Shown here in pieces: positions 32,995 to 41,011 of a stretch of DNA of 64,000 bases (the first letter of the stretch is position 1; each line of letters begins with the position of its first letter). Source of the DNA: CAVRTM01 sp963696105. GTDB taxonomy: Bacteria > Actinomycetota > Actinomycetes > Actinomycetales > Dermatophilaceae. The notes below the pieces were generated by a model. It searched no databases. It saw only the letters and a list, made by a program, of their open reading frames with translations, and was not told the origin of the DNA. Position numbers and translations under genes: made by a program. Where the stretch lies: contig CAVOIP010000002.1 in assembly GCA_963696105.1 (NCBI GenBank), forward strand, positions 372,001 through 436,000. The letters run 5' to 3'.

Positions 32995-35541
32995 TCAGGC
33001 CCCGCGCTGCACGGCGCCGGTGGCCGCCGCCGCGCTCGCGATGGCGCGATCACGCAGGCCGTTGACCTCCTCGGTCGTCAGCGTGCGGTCCGGCGCCCGA
33101 AACTCCATCCGGTAGGCCAGGGACTTGTGCTGGTCCCCGACCTGGTCGCCGGTGTAGACGTCGAAGAGCGACAGGGACTCCAGCAGGTCGCCGGTGCCCC
33201 GGCGCAGCGCCGCCTCGACCTCGGCGGCGGGGACGTCCGCCGGGACGACCAGCGCCACGTCGCTGTGCGCCACGGGGTAGGTCGAGAGCCTGCGGGCCAC
33301 GACCACCGTCTCGCTGGCGGCGCTGAGCACGTCGACGTCCAGCTCGGCGGCACAGGTCCGGGCCGGCAGGCCGAGGGCAGCGAGGGCCTTGGGGTGCAGC
33401 TCACCTGCGTGGCCGACCAGCGTCCCGTCGGCCAGCGTGATCCGGGCGCACCGGCCGGGGTGCCATGGTGCGTGCTCGTCGGCGGCCACCGTCAGGTCGA
33501 CGGCCAGGGCCGCGCCCAGGGCGCGCGCCGCGCCGACGGCGTCGGACCAGTCGGCGGGCCGTCCGGGGCCCCACCACCCGCCGCGGTCGGCATCGCCGGC
33601 GAGGACGAGGGCGACCCGGCGCGGCTGGTGCGGCACGGCCGCGAGGATCTGCTGCAGCGTCTCGTGGTCGGGCCGGGTGTCGACGCCGGGGACCGGGGCG
33701 ACTCGCAGCGGCAGCTCGGGCCGGGTGACCAGGCCCACCTCGAACAGCGCGACGTCGCGCTGACCGCGGGAGATGTTGCGCCGCAGCGCCTCCAGCAGGG
33801 TGGACAGCACCGAGGTCCGCATCAGCGGCGCCTCCTCGGACAGCGGGTTGGCCACGCGCAGGGCGGTGCGCCGCGGGTCGTCGGCGTCCAGCCCCAGCTG
33901 GTCGTGCACCTTCTCCCCGACGAAGGGGTAGGTGAGCACCTCGGCGAAGCCGTGGTGGGCCAGCGTGGTGGCGACCACCCGGCGTACGCGCTGGTCGTGG
34001 GTGAGCCCGCGGCCGCCGGGGGCCTGGGGAAGCACGGACGGGATCTGGTGGTAGCCGCGCAGGCGGGCGACCTCCTCGGCGAAGTCGGCGCCGTCCTGCA
34101 GGTCGGGTCGCCAGCTGGGCGGGAGCACCGTGAGGTCGCCGTCGCCGGTGTCGTCGACGTCGCAGCCGATCTCGCGCAGCGTGTCCACGACGTCCTGTGC
34201 GGACCACGGCAACCCCACCAACCGGGCCGGGAGCTCCGGGTCGAGCCGGACCGGCGTGCGCGGCCGGCGCAGGTCGACGTCGGTGAGACCCGGATCGGGC
34301 ACTCCCCCGCCGAGCTCCTGCAGCAGGTTCACGGCCAGCTGGGCGGCAGCGGGGGCCAGGTCGACGTCGACGCCCCGCTCGTACCGCTTGGACGCCTCGG
34401 TGACCAGCTTGTGGCGGCGCGAGGACCGGGCGACCGTCGTCGGGTCGAAGTGCGCGGACTCCACCAGGATGTCGGTCGTGGCACCGGTGACCTCGGAGGC
34501 GGCACCGCCCATGACTCCGGCGATGGCCAGCGGCACCCGCCCGCCGTCGGTGATCAGCAGGTCCTCGGGGAGCAGCGTGCGCCGGACGTCGTCCAGCGTC
34601 GTGAGCTGCTCGCCCGGTCGCGCCCGGCGGACCACGATCGAGCCGCTGAGGCCAGAGACGTCGAACGCGTGCAGCGGCTGGCCGAGCGCGAGCATGACGT
34701 AGTTGGTGATGTCGACAGCCAGGGAGATCGGCCGCATGCCCGACTGGGTGAGGCGCTTCTGCATCCAGTGCGGGGAGGGCCGGGAGGCGTCCACGCCGCG
34801 GATGACCCGGGCGACGTAGCGGTCGCAGCCGACGCGGCCCAGCAGCGGCGCGTCGTCGGCCACCTCGACGGGGTAGCCGGGGCCCTCGCCCCGGTCCACC
34901 GGGAGGGCGGCCGGGTCACGGAAGGTGCCTGCGGTGGCGTGGCCGTACTCGCGGGCGATGCCGCGCAGGCTGAAGCAGTAGCCGCGGTCGGGGGTGATGG
35001 TGACCTCGACGACCTCGTCCTCGAGGCCGAGCAGCGAGATCGCGTCGTCACCGGGCTTGAGCGCGCCGATGACCTCCTCGTCGCCCTCGAACCACTCCTG
35101 CAGCACGATGATGCCGTCATGGTCCTCACCGAGTCCGAGCTCGCGGGCGGAGCAGATCATCCCGTTGCTGACGTGGCCGTAGGTCTTGCGCGCCGAGATG
35201 GCGAAGCCGCCGGGCAGCACCGCGCCGGGCAGGACGACCACGACGAGGTCGCCGACGGCGAAGTTGAGGGCGCCGCAGACGATGCCCTGGGGGGTGCCGT
35301 CGGTCAGCCTCTGGCCGTGCTCGCCCACGTCGACCTGGCACCAGCGGATGGTCTTGCCGTTCTTCTGCGGCTCCTCGACCAGCTCCAGCACCCGGCCGAC
35401 GACCAGCGGGCCGGTGACGTCGCCGCCGTGCAGCCCCTCCTCCTCCAGCCCCACCCGGACGAGGCTGGCGGCGACGTCGCGGCCGGTCACCCCCGGCGCC
35501 ACGTCGACGTAGTCGCGTAGCCACGAGATCGGCGCGCGCAT
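32995..35541 (-). CDS. pheT: Phenylalanyl-tRNA synthetase beta subunit
   Basis: 848 residues. N-terminal tRNA-binding EMAP-like domain (about 40-155: VVGRVLELVEEPQKNGKTIR), the B3/B4 editing domain, B5 (about 410-480), catalytic-like core (GRGLTHDQRVRRVVATTLAH, NPLSEEAPLMRTSVLSTLLE) and the C-terminal FDX-ACB anticodon-binding domain (LSTYPVAHSDVALVVPADVP). Works as alpha2-beta2 with PheS. Intact. ATG overlaps the pheS stop by one base (TGATG). Confidence 0.97.
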   Translation of the reverse strand: MRAPISWLRDYVDVAPGVTGRDVAASLVRVGLEEEGLHGGDVTGPLVVGRVLELVEEPQKNGKTIRWCQVDVGEHGQRLTDGTPQGIVCGALNFAVGDLVVVVLPGAVLPGGFAISARKTYGHVSNGMICSARELGLGEDHDGIIVLQEWFEGDEEVIGALKPGDDAISLLGLEDEVVEVTITPDRGYCFSLRGIAREYGHATAGTFRDPAALPVDRGEGPGYPVEVADDAPLLGRVGCDRYVARVIRGVDASRPSPHWMQKRLTQSGMRPISLAVDITNYVMLALGQPLHAFDVSGLSGSIVVRRARPGEQLTTLDDVRRTLLPEDLLITDGGRVPLAIAGVMGGAASEVTGATTDILVESAHFDPTTVARSSRRHKLVTEASKRYERGVDVDLAPAAAQLAVNLLQELGGGVPDPGLTDVDLRRPRTPVRLDPELPARLVGLPWSAQDVVDTLREIGCDVDDTGDGDLTVLPPSWRPDLQDGADFAEEVARLRGYHQIPSVLPQAPGGRGLTHDQRVRRVVATTLAHHGFAEVLTYPFVGEKVHDQLGLDADDPRRTALRVANPLSEEAPLMRTSVLSTLLEALRRNISRGQRDVALFEVGLVTRPELPLRVAPVPGVDTRPDHETLQQILAAVPHQPRRVALVLAGDADRGGWWGPGRPADWSDAVGAARALGAALAVDLTVAADEHAPWHPGRCARITLADGTLVGHAGELHPKALAALGLPARTCAAELDVDVLSAASETVVVARRLSTYPVAHSDVALVVPADVPAAEVEAALRRGTGDLLESLSLFDVYTGDQVGDQHKSLAYRMEFRAPDRTLTTEEVNGLRDRAIASAAAATGAVQRGA

Positions 35542-36635
35542 CAGATCTCCATCCCGAACTGCGCGCCGAAGCGCACGTCTCCCTCGACGATGTCGTGCAT
35601 GTCCTGGACGCCGTGGCGCAGCATCAGCCCGCGCTCGATCCCCATTCCGAAGGCGAACCCGCTGTAGCGGTCGGCGTCGATCCCGCAGGCCTGCAGCACC
35701 TTGCGGTTGACCATCCCGCAGCCGCCCCACTCGATCCAGCCGGTGCCGCCGCAGGTGCGGCACGCCTCGTCCTCCCCGCGGCAGACGAAGCAGCGGAAGT
35801 CCAGCTCGGCGCTGGGTTCGGTGAAGGGGAAGTACGACGGGCGCAGCCGGGTCTCCAGCCCCTCCCCGAACAGCTCGGCGATGAACCGGTCCAGCGTGCC
35901 ACGCAGGTGGGCCATGGTCAGGCCCTCGTCGATGGCCAGGCCCTCGACCTGGTGGAACACCGGCGTGTGCGTCGCGTCGAGCTCGTCGGTGCGGAAGGTC
36001 TTGCCGGGGCAGATGACGTAGATCGGCAGCTCCCGCTCGAGCATGGAGCGCACCTGCACCGGTGAGGTGTGGGTGCGCAGGACCAGGCCGGCGTCGGGCG
36101 GGTCGACGAAGAAGGTGTCCTGCATCTGCCGGGCGGGGTGGTCCTGCCCCAGGTTGAGGGCGTCGAAGTTGAACCACTCGGACTCCACCTCGGGGCCCTC
36201 GGCGACCTCCCAGCCGAGGCCGACGAAGATGTCGGCGACCCGCTCGGAGACCAGCTCGAGGGGATGACGCGAGCCCGCGCGACGCCGGGTCACCGCGGCC
36301 GTCACGTCGACCGACTCCTGCACGAGCAGTCGGGCGTCGCGCTCGGCCTCGAGCTCGGCCTGCCGGGTGGCCAGTGCCTTGGCGACCCGGCCGCGGGCGG
36401 CCCCGACGCGCTTGCCGGCCTCGGCCTTGGCGGTCGGCGGCAGCGCGCCGATCTCGCGGTTGGCCAGCGCCAGCGGGCTGCGGTCGCCCTGGGAGGCGAG
36501 CCGGGCGGCCTTGAGCTCCTCCAGGGTGGAGGCGGCGGCGATGGCGGTGAGCGCGTCCTGGACGGCCTGCTCCAGCGCTGCAGGTTCCAGGGTGCTCACC
36601 TCGACGGGGTCGTACTGCGTGTTGGGTCCAGACAT
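35541..36635 (-). CDS. pheS: Phenylalanyl-tRNA synthetase alpha subunit
   Basis: About 364 residues. N-terminal coiled coil (residues 25-110) that contacts tRNA-Phe, then the class II core: motif 2 around CPGKTFRTDELDATHTPVFH, and motif 3 GFAFGMGIERGLMLRHG. A CFVCRGE/CRTCGG four-cysteine patch may bind zinc. Start ATG 36635 (MSGPNTQYDP) preferred; GTG 36644 is nine bases upstream. A candidate -10, TAGACT, lies at 36712-36717. Confidence 0.96.
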   Translation of the reverse strand: MSGPNTQYDPVEVSTLEPAALEQAVQDALTAIAAASTLEELKAARLASQGDRSPLALANREIGALPPTAKAEAGKRVGAARGRVAKALATRQAELEAERDARLLVQESVDVTAAVTRRRAGSRHPLELVSERVADIFVGLGWEVAEGPEVESEWFNFDALNLGQDHPARQMQDTFFVDPPDAGLVLRTHTSPVQVRSMLERELPIYVICPGKTFRTDELDATHTPVFHQVEGLAIDEGLTMAHLRGTLDRFIAELFGEGLETRLRPSYFPFTEPSAELDFRCFVCRGEDEACRTCGGTGWIEWGGCGMVNRKVLQACGIDADRYSGFAFGMGIERGLMLRHGVQDMHDIVEGDVRFGAQFGMEI

Positions 36636-36741
36636 CGCTTTCACTTCGGAGAGGTCGGTCAGCCCGCGCGTGGTCCTGCCGTGACGCGCGGCGGCTGCAG
36701 GTCGCAGGGGAAGTCTAGGGGGCCACGCTCAGCGGAGCCGG

Positions 36742-37839
36742 TCAGGCGTTGTGGGCCGGGACGCCTGCCGGCAGGGTGAACCGGAACAGCGCGCCGCCAC
36801 CGGGGGCACGGTCCACCATGATCTGGCCGCCGTGCGCCTCCACCAGGCCACGGACGACGTACAGGCCCAGCCCGGTCCCTCCGCGGCGGGACCCGTGCCA
36901 GAAACGGGTGAACACCAGCGGGTAGTGATCGGGTGAGATGCCCTCGCCCTCGTCGGCGACGGTCACCACCAGGGCCTGGTCGGGGCCGGCGCCGGTCGCC
37001 ATCACCTCGAGGCTGACCATGCCCTCGCCGTGGCGTACGGCGTTCTCCATCAGGTTGGCCAGGATCTGGTCGAGCCGGTCGGGGTCGGCCCAGGTCTCGG
37101 GCAGGTCGGCAGCGGGGGTCGTGAGGTGGAAGCGCTCGCGCTCGTGGCCGCTGGCCACGAAACGCTCGATGTGCCGGTCGATCACACCGGGCACGTCCAC
37201 GGGCTGCTTGCGCACCTGCAACCGCCCCGCGTCGATGCGCGAGATGTCGAGCAGCTCGGTGATCAGCCGGGTCACCCGGTCCGCGTCGGCCTCGATGGTC
37301 TGCAGCATCAGGCGCTTCTGGTCGTCGGTGAACCGGCCCCAGCGCCGCAGCAGCGTGGAGGAGAAGCCCTTGACCGAGGTCAGCGGGGACCGCAGCTCGT
37401 GCGCCACCGTGGAGATCAGGGCGGCGCTGTTGGCCTCGGCCCGGCGGCGAGCCTCGGCGTCACGGATGGCGACGATGACGGAGCTCACCGGCTGGCTGCG
37501 ACCGGGACGGACGTAGCGGGCGGTCACGAGGACCTCGCCGCGGCCGGGGATGATCAGCAGCCGCTCACGGTGGCCCGTGCGGATCGCCAGGCCGCCCCAG
37601 GGGTCGGTGCAGGTCCACCAGGACCGGCCCTCGTTGTCCTGCAGGGGGAAGGACGTGCGGATGTCCGTGCCGATGAGCTTCTCGGCCGACATCGCGAGGA
37701 TCTGGCACGCGCGCTCGTTGACGTAGACGATGCTCGCGTCCGCGTCGGCGACCACCATCCCGTCGGGATGCAGGTCGTGGACGTCGATGTCCCACCCGAG
37801 GGCCCTGGCCCCCTCTGGTGTGCCCTCGTCCACCGCCAT
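36742..37839 (-). CDS. PAS-domain sensor histidine kinase (orphan)
   Basis: About 365 residues, soluble. PAS domain (about 20-110: HPDGMVVADADASIVYVNER), HisKA dimerisation domain with phospho-acceptor His in STVAHELRSPLTSVKGFSST, and HATPase_c with N box NLMENAVRHGEG, G1 VADEGEGIS and G2 GGTGLGLYVVRGL. No response regulator is adjacent. A kinase in this place between the SpoU methyltransferase and pheS recurs in actinobacteria. ATG 37839 is preferred because TAGAGT (37847-37852) is seven bases upstream, implying a leaderless mRNA; GTG 37869 would overlap the preceding gene by 20 bases. Confidence 0.85.
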   Translation of the reverse strand: MAVDEGTPEGARALGWDIDVHDLHPDGMVVADADASIVYVNERACQILAMSAEKLIGTDIRTSFPLQDNEGRSWWTCTDPWGGLAIRTGHRERLLIIPGRGEVLVTARYVRPGRSQPVSSVIVAIRDAEARRRAEANSAALISTVAHELRSPLTSVKGFSSTLLRRWGRFTDDQKRLMLQTIEADADRVTRLITELLDISRIDAGRLQVRKQPVDVPGVIDRHIERFVASGHERERFHLTTPAADLPETWADPDRLDQILANLMENAVRHGEGMVSLEVMATGAGPDQALVVTVADEGEGISPDHYPLVFTRFWHGSRRGGTGLGLYVVRGLVEAHGGQIMVDRAPGGGALFRFTLPAGVPAHNA

Positions 37840-37846
37840 GCTCCCG

Positions 37847-37852
37847 ACTCTA
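37847..37852 (-). promoter_or_regulatory. Putative -10 hexamer of the histidine kinase gene
   Basis: TAGAGT seven bases before ATG on the minus strand, located at the very end of the upstream methyltransferase gene. Suggests a separate, leaderless transcript for the kinase. Confidence 0.4.
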
Positions 37853-38656
37853 TCCACTGACTCCGCCACGTCGCTGCGCGGTGGCGGAAGTGTAGAGACA
37901 CACGGTGGCGGCCATCGCCAGGTTCAACGACTCGGCACTGCCGTAGATCGGCACCCGGACGACCTGGTCGCAGGCGTCACGCACCTCCGGTTCGAGGCCC
38001 CAGGCCTCGTTGCCCATGACCCACGCGTGCGGCGGCGCGAGGTCGACGTCGTGCAGCAGGTCCACGCCCGAGCCGTCGGCGGCCAGCAGCCGCACCCCCG
38101 CGGCGCGGAGGGAGCCGAGCAGCTGCGCGATGGGCACCCCCGTCACGATCGGCACGTGGAACAGCGACCCGGCGGTCGAACGCACGACCTTGGGGTTGTA
38201 GATGTCGACGCTGGCGTCGCTCACGAGCACCGCGTCGGCGCCGGCCGCGTCCGCGCCGCGGATCACGGTGCCGGCGTTGCCGGGGTCCCGCACGTTGGTC
38301 AGGACCACCAGCAGGCGGGGCGACCGGTCCAGCACGGCGAGGAGGTCGACGTCCAGCGGCCGGCAGACCGCGAGCAGCCCCTGCGGCGCCGGCGTGTCGG
38401 ACATCGCCGCCAGCACCTCGCTGCTCACCTCGTGGGCGAGCACGCCGGCCTCGACCGCGGACCGGAGCAGCTCGGCGTGTCGGGTCGTGGCCTCCGGGGT
38501 GTGGAAGAGGTCCCGGACGAGCCCGGGCTGGTGGGCGACGACCTCACGGACGGACTGCGGGCCCTCCGCGAGGAAGAGGCCCTCCCGGGAACGCACCGCG
38601 CGCCGGGTCAACGCCCGCACCGCCTTCACGCGATCAGATCGCGGGTTGGTCAGCAC
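37850..38656 (-). CDS. TrmH/SpoU family RNA 2'-O-ribose methyltransferase
   Basis: 268 residues. N-terminal substrate-binding domain (GLFLAEGPQSVREVV), then the SPOUT knot with NVRDPGNAGTVIRGADAAGA (motif 1), HAWVMGNEAWGLEP (motif 2) and VPIYGSAESLNLAMAA (motif 3), which form the SAM site. Family members methylate 23S rRNA; the exact nucleotide is not inferable. Adjacent to ribosomal genes rplT-rpmI-infC. GTG start. Confidence 0.92.
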   Translation of the reverse strand: MLTNPRSDRVKAVRALTRRAVRSREGLFLAEGPQSVREVVAHQPGLVRDLFHTPEATTRHAELLRSAVEAGVLAHEVSSEVLAAMSDTPAPQGLLAVCRPLDVDLLAVLDRSPRLLVVLTNVRDPGNAGTVIRGADAAGADAVLVSDASVDIYNPKVVRSTAGSLFHVPIVTGVPIAQLLGSLRAAGVRLLAADGSGVDLLHDVDLAPPHAWVMGNEAWGLEPEVRDACDQVVRVPIYGSAESLNLAMAATVCLYTSATAQRRGGVSG

Positions 38657-38693
38657 AGAGGTTGCCCCGGCGCGTGGTGTCTCAGGCGCTGTC

Positions 38694-39083
38694 TCAGGCG
38701 GCGTCGGTCGCGTCGACCGCGGCCTGGGCCGGGACGTGGGCCCGGGAGATCTCGACCAGCGCGGTGAACGCGGCGGCGTCGTTGACGGCCAGCTCGGCCA
38801 GCATGCGACGGTCCACCTCGATCTCGGCGGCCTTCAGGCCCTGGATGAACCGGTTGTACGTCATGCCGTTGGCGCGGGCCCCGGCGTTGATGCGCTGGAT
38901 CCAGAGGCGACGGAAGTCGCCCTTGCGCGCACGGCGGTCACGGTAGGCGTAGCCGAGGGAGTGGGTGACCTGCTCCTTGGCCTTGCGGTACAGACGCGAG
39001 CGCTGGCCGCGGTAACCGCTGGCCCGCTCGAGGACAACCCTGCGCTTCTTGTGGGCGTTGACCGCCCGCTTCACGCGTGCCAC
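38694..39083 (-). CDS. rplT: 50S ribosomal protein L20
   Basis: 129 residues; MARVKRAVNAHKKRRVVLER and RLWIQRINAGARANGMTYNR are diagnostic. Needed early in 50S assembly. Start GTG 39083 with AAGGAG six bases upstream. The C-terminal tail (SRAHVPAQAAVDATDAA) is slightly longer than in most bacteria. Confidence 0.98.
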   Translation of the reverse strand: MARVKRAVNAHKKRRVVLERASGYRGQRSRLYRKAKEQVTHSLGYAYRDRRARKGDFRRLWIQRINAGARANGMTYNRFIQGLKAAEIEVDRRMLAELAVNDAAAFTALVEISRAHVPAQAAVDATDAA

Positions 39084-39152
39084 GTGAGACTCCTTGCTGT
39101 GTCAATGCTGAACCGAGACAAACCAGCCCGGTTTTGGCGATGGTGTGGTCGG

Positions 39153-39347
39153 TTACTTGCCGAGAAGCTTCTTGATCTTCTTGGCCTGCGGTGCGGGGAG
39201 CACCAGGTCCTTGGAGATGTCACGCGTCTTCTTCGAGGACTTGTGCTCCAGCAGGTGGCGGCCGCCGGCCTGCTCGCGCATGACCTTGCCGCTGCCCGTG
39301 ATGCGGAAGCGCTTCTTGGTGCCGCTGTGCGACTTCATCTTCGGCAT
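39153..39347 (-). CDS. rpmI: 50S ribosomal protein L35
   Basis: 64 residues, MPKMKSHSGTKKRFRITGSG, HLLEHKSSKKTRD and AKKIKKLLGK. Complete. Located 60 bases after infC and 69 before rplT; the three form the conserved infC-rpmI-rplT operon. Confidence 0.98.
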   Translation of the reverse strand: MPKMKSHSGTKKRFRITGSGKVMREQAGGRHLLEHKSSKKTRDISKDLVLPAPQAKKIKKLLGK

Positions 39348-39407
39348 GGGAGGCCGATCTCCTTCGGTCGTTCGGTGGTGGAGCTGAGGTCTGGTGGTGC
39401 AGGCGGC

Positions 39408-40279
39408 CTACTCGGCGCGCTGTGGTGCCCTCGGAGCCGGGGGCGTCGGACGAGCCGGCCGTGACGGACGGGGCGCGGCCGGCGCAGGCGCGGGCCGCGG
39501 TGCAGGTGCAGCAGCCTGCGGCGCGGGCGCAGCAGCCTGCGGCGCAGGCGCAGCAGCCGGCGGCGCGGCAGCCTGCGGCGCGGCGCAGCGGCCTGCGGCG
39601 CGGGCGCAGCAGCCTGCGGCGCGGGTGCAGCGGCCTGCGGCGCAGGCGCAGCGGCCTGCGGGGCAGGCGCCTCGACGTCGGCCGGAGCGCTGGCGCCCTC
39701 TCCTGCGGCCTGCGGGGCAACCTCGTCGCGACGGCGGCGCTCGGCCTTCGCCTCGGCCTTGGCCTCGGCCTTCTTCTTCGTCGGTCCGAGCACCATGATC
39801 ATGTTGCGACCATCCTGCTTGGGGTTGCTCTCGACGAAGCCCAGCTCGCCGATGTCCTCGGCCAGCCGCTGCAGGAGCCGGTAGCCGAGCTCCGGGCGGG
39901 ACTGCTCGCGCCCGCGGAACATGATCGTCACCTTGACCTTGTCGCCGGCCTTGAGGAACCGCTCGACGTGGCCCTTCTTGGTGCCGTAGTCGTGCGGGTC
40001 GATCTTCGGCCGGAGCTTGATCTCCTTGATGACCGTGTTGACCTGGTTCTTGCGGGCTTCCCGCTCCTTGATGGCGGCTTCGTACTTGAACTTGCCGAAG
40101 TCCATGAGCTTGCAGACAGGGGGCTTGGCCATCGGGGCCACCTCGACCAGGTCGAGATCGGCCTCGGCGGCCAGACGCAGCGCGTCTTCGACGCGCACGA
40201 TGCCGACCTGCTCACCATTGGGGCCAACCAACCGCACTTCCGGGACCCGGATGCGGTCGTTGATACGAGGTTCGCTGAT
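39408..40279 (-). CDS. infC: Translation initiation factor IF-3 with AUC start and Ala/Pro/Gln repeat tail (one frameshift)
   Basis: The conserved N-terminus SEPRINDRIRVPEVRLVGPN begins right after an ATC codon at 40277-40279; AAGGAG (40286-40291) lies six bases before it and no ATG, GTG or TTG is in frame nearby, so translation likely starts at AUC, a rare codon typical of infC. N domain, linker (KYEAAIKEREARKNQ) and C domain (RGREQSRPELGYRLLQRLAE) are complete. A tail of repeated APAPQAA units follows. A missing base near 39590 shifts the frame inside the repeats; corrected, it ends PRAPQRAE and TAG at 39408. Confidence 0.93.
39480..39680 (-). repeat. 21-bp tandem repeats encoding APAPQAA in infC
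   Basis: Roughly nine imperfect copies of a 21-base unit, each encoding a variant of Ala-Pro-Ala-Pro-Gln-Ala-Ala. One copy near 39590 lacks a base. Such repeats are prone to slippage and to assembly errors. Confidence 0.8.
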
Positions 40280-40632
40280 GTGAGTCTCCTTGGTTGTCCG
40301 TCTCGGCTCCGCCCCGGAGACGAGGAAAGCCCCTCGCCACCGTGGGTGCGCGAGGAGCCGGAGAGCCCAACCAGTCAGGGACCGCAGGCACGCCGCGTGA
40401 TGTCATGCGGTGTGCAGCTGCCGCTTCGTGGCGGTCGCATCCCGAAGGCTGCGGCACCGCGAGGCGGGCGGACCTGGAACCCGGCGACGGGCTCGTGACG
40501 TGGTCACGGGCTGTCGACGCGGGTGGAAGCGGTTGCTGCTCATGCTTCTCTTGCACGCTGCGCCCTGCCGCTCACCCCGACGAGGTCGGGGCGGGTGGAG
40601 GAAACAGCCGGTCGATCTGACAGGCTACCAGC
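40280..40632 (-). promoter_or_regulatory. infC operon leader with hairpins; divergent promoter region
   Basis: 353 bases between divergent infC and the DUF1844 gene, no gene inside. On the infC strand a hairpin (40332-40355, CCTCG...CGAGG with inner CACC/GGTG pairs) is followed by GGGGCTTTCC, resembling a weak intrinsic terminator. A second stem (GTCTC/GAGAC, 40300-40321) lies just before the Shine-Dalgarno. This looks like an attenuator; autoregulation by L20 or IF-3 is known for the operon in other bacteria, but the mechanism here is inference. Confidence 0.4.
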
Positions 40633-41001
40633 GTGGACCCCCAGACACCGAATCCCTCGCACACACCCACCGGCACGCAGGAGACCCGCGACATCGCGGA
40701 GGTGCCCGCCATCGAGGTGATCACGACCGCGGCCGTGCACCTGATGAGCGCCGCCGCGGTCAAGTGCGGCCTGGCGGAGGGGCCGGACGCGCGCGACCAC
40801 CTCGACCTGGATGAGGCACGCCGGCTGATCAGCGCCCTCGCCGGCCTGGTCACGGCCGCGGCACCCGACCTCGGCAGCCAGCACGCCGCTCCCCTGCGCG
40901 ACGGGTTGAAGTCCCTGCAGCTGGCCTTCCGGGAGGCCTCGGTGATCCCTGACCCGCCCGGCCAGGGCCCGGGCGAGAAGCTCACCGGCTCGGTCGTCTG
41001 A
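40633..41001 (+). CDS. DUF1844 family protein
   Basis: 122 residues. The core IEVITTAAVHLMSAAAVKCG, LDEARRLISALAGLVTA and LRDGLKSLQLAFREAS match DUF1844, a short helical family found next to infC in many actinobacteria. GTG start. Divergent from infC, convergent with the MFS gene (10-base gap). Function unknown. Confidence 0.85.
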   Translation: MDPQTPNPSHTPTGTQETRDIAEVPAIEVITTAAVHLMSAAAVKCGLAEGPDARDHLDLDEARRLISALAGLVTAAAPDLGSQHAAPLRDGLKSLQLAFREASVIPDPPGQGPGEKLTGSVV

Positions 41002-41011
41002 CCCCTGGCGG

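Noticed and set aside
32953..35520. An 855-codon open frame antisense to pheT
   Set aside because: Same shadow effect; pheT is intact with all motifs on the other strand.
36645..36741. T-box or Phe attenuator before pheS
   Set aside because: No T-box sequence and no Phe-rich leader peptide visible; only a plausible -10.
39480..39680. Minisatellite or CRISPR-like array
   Set aside because: Repeat unit is 21 bases without spacers and is in frame with infC.
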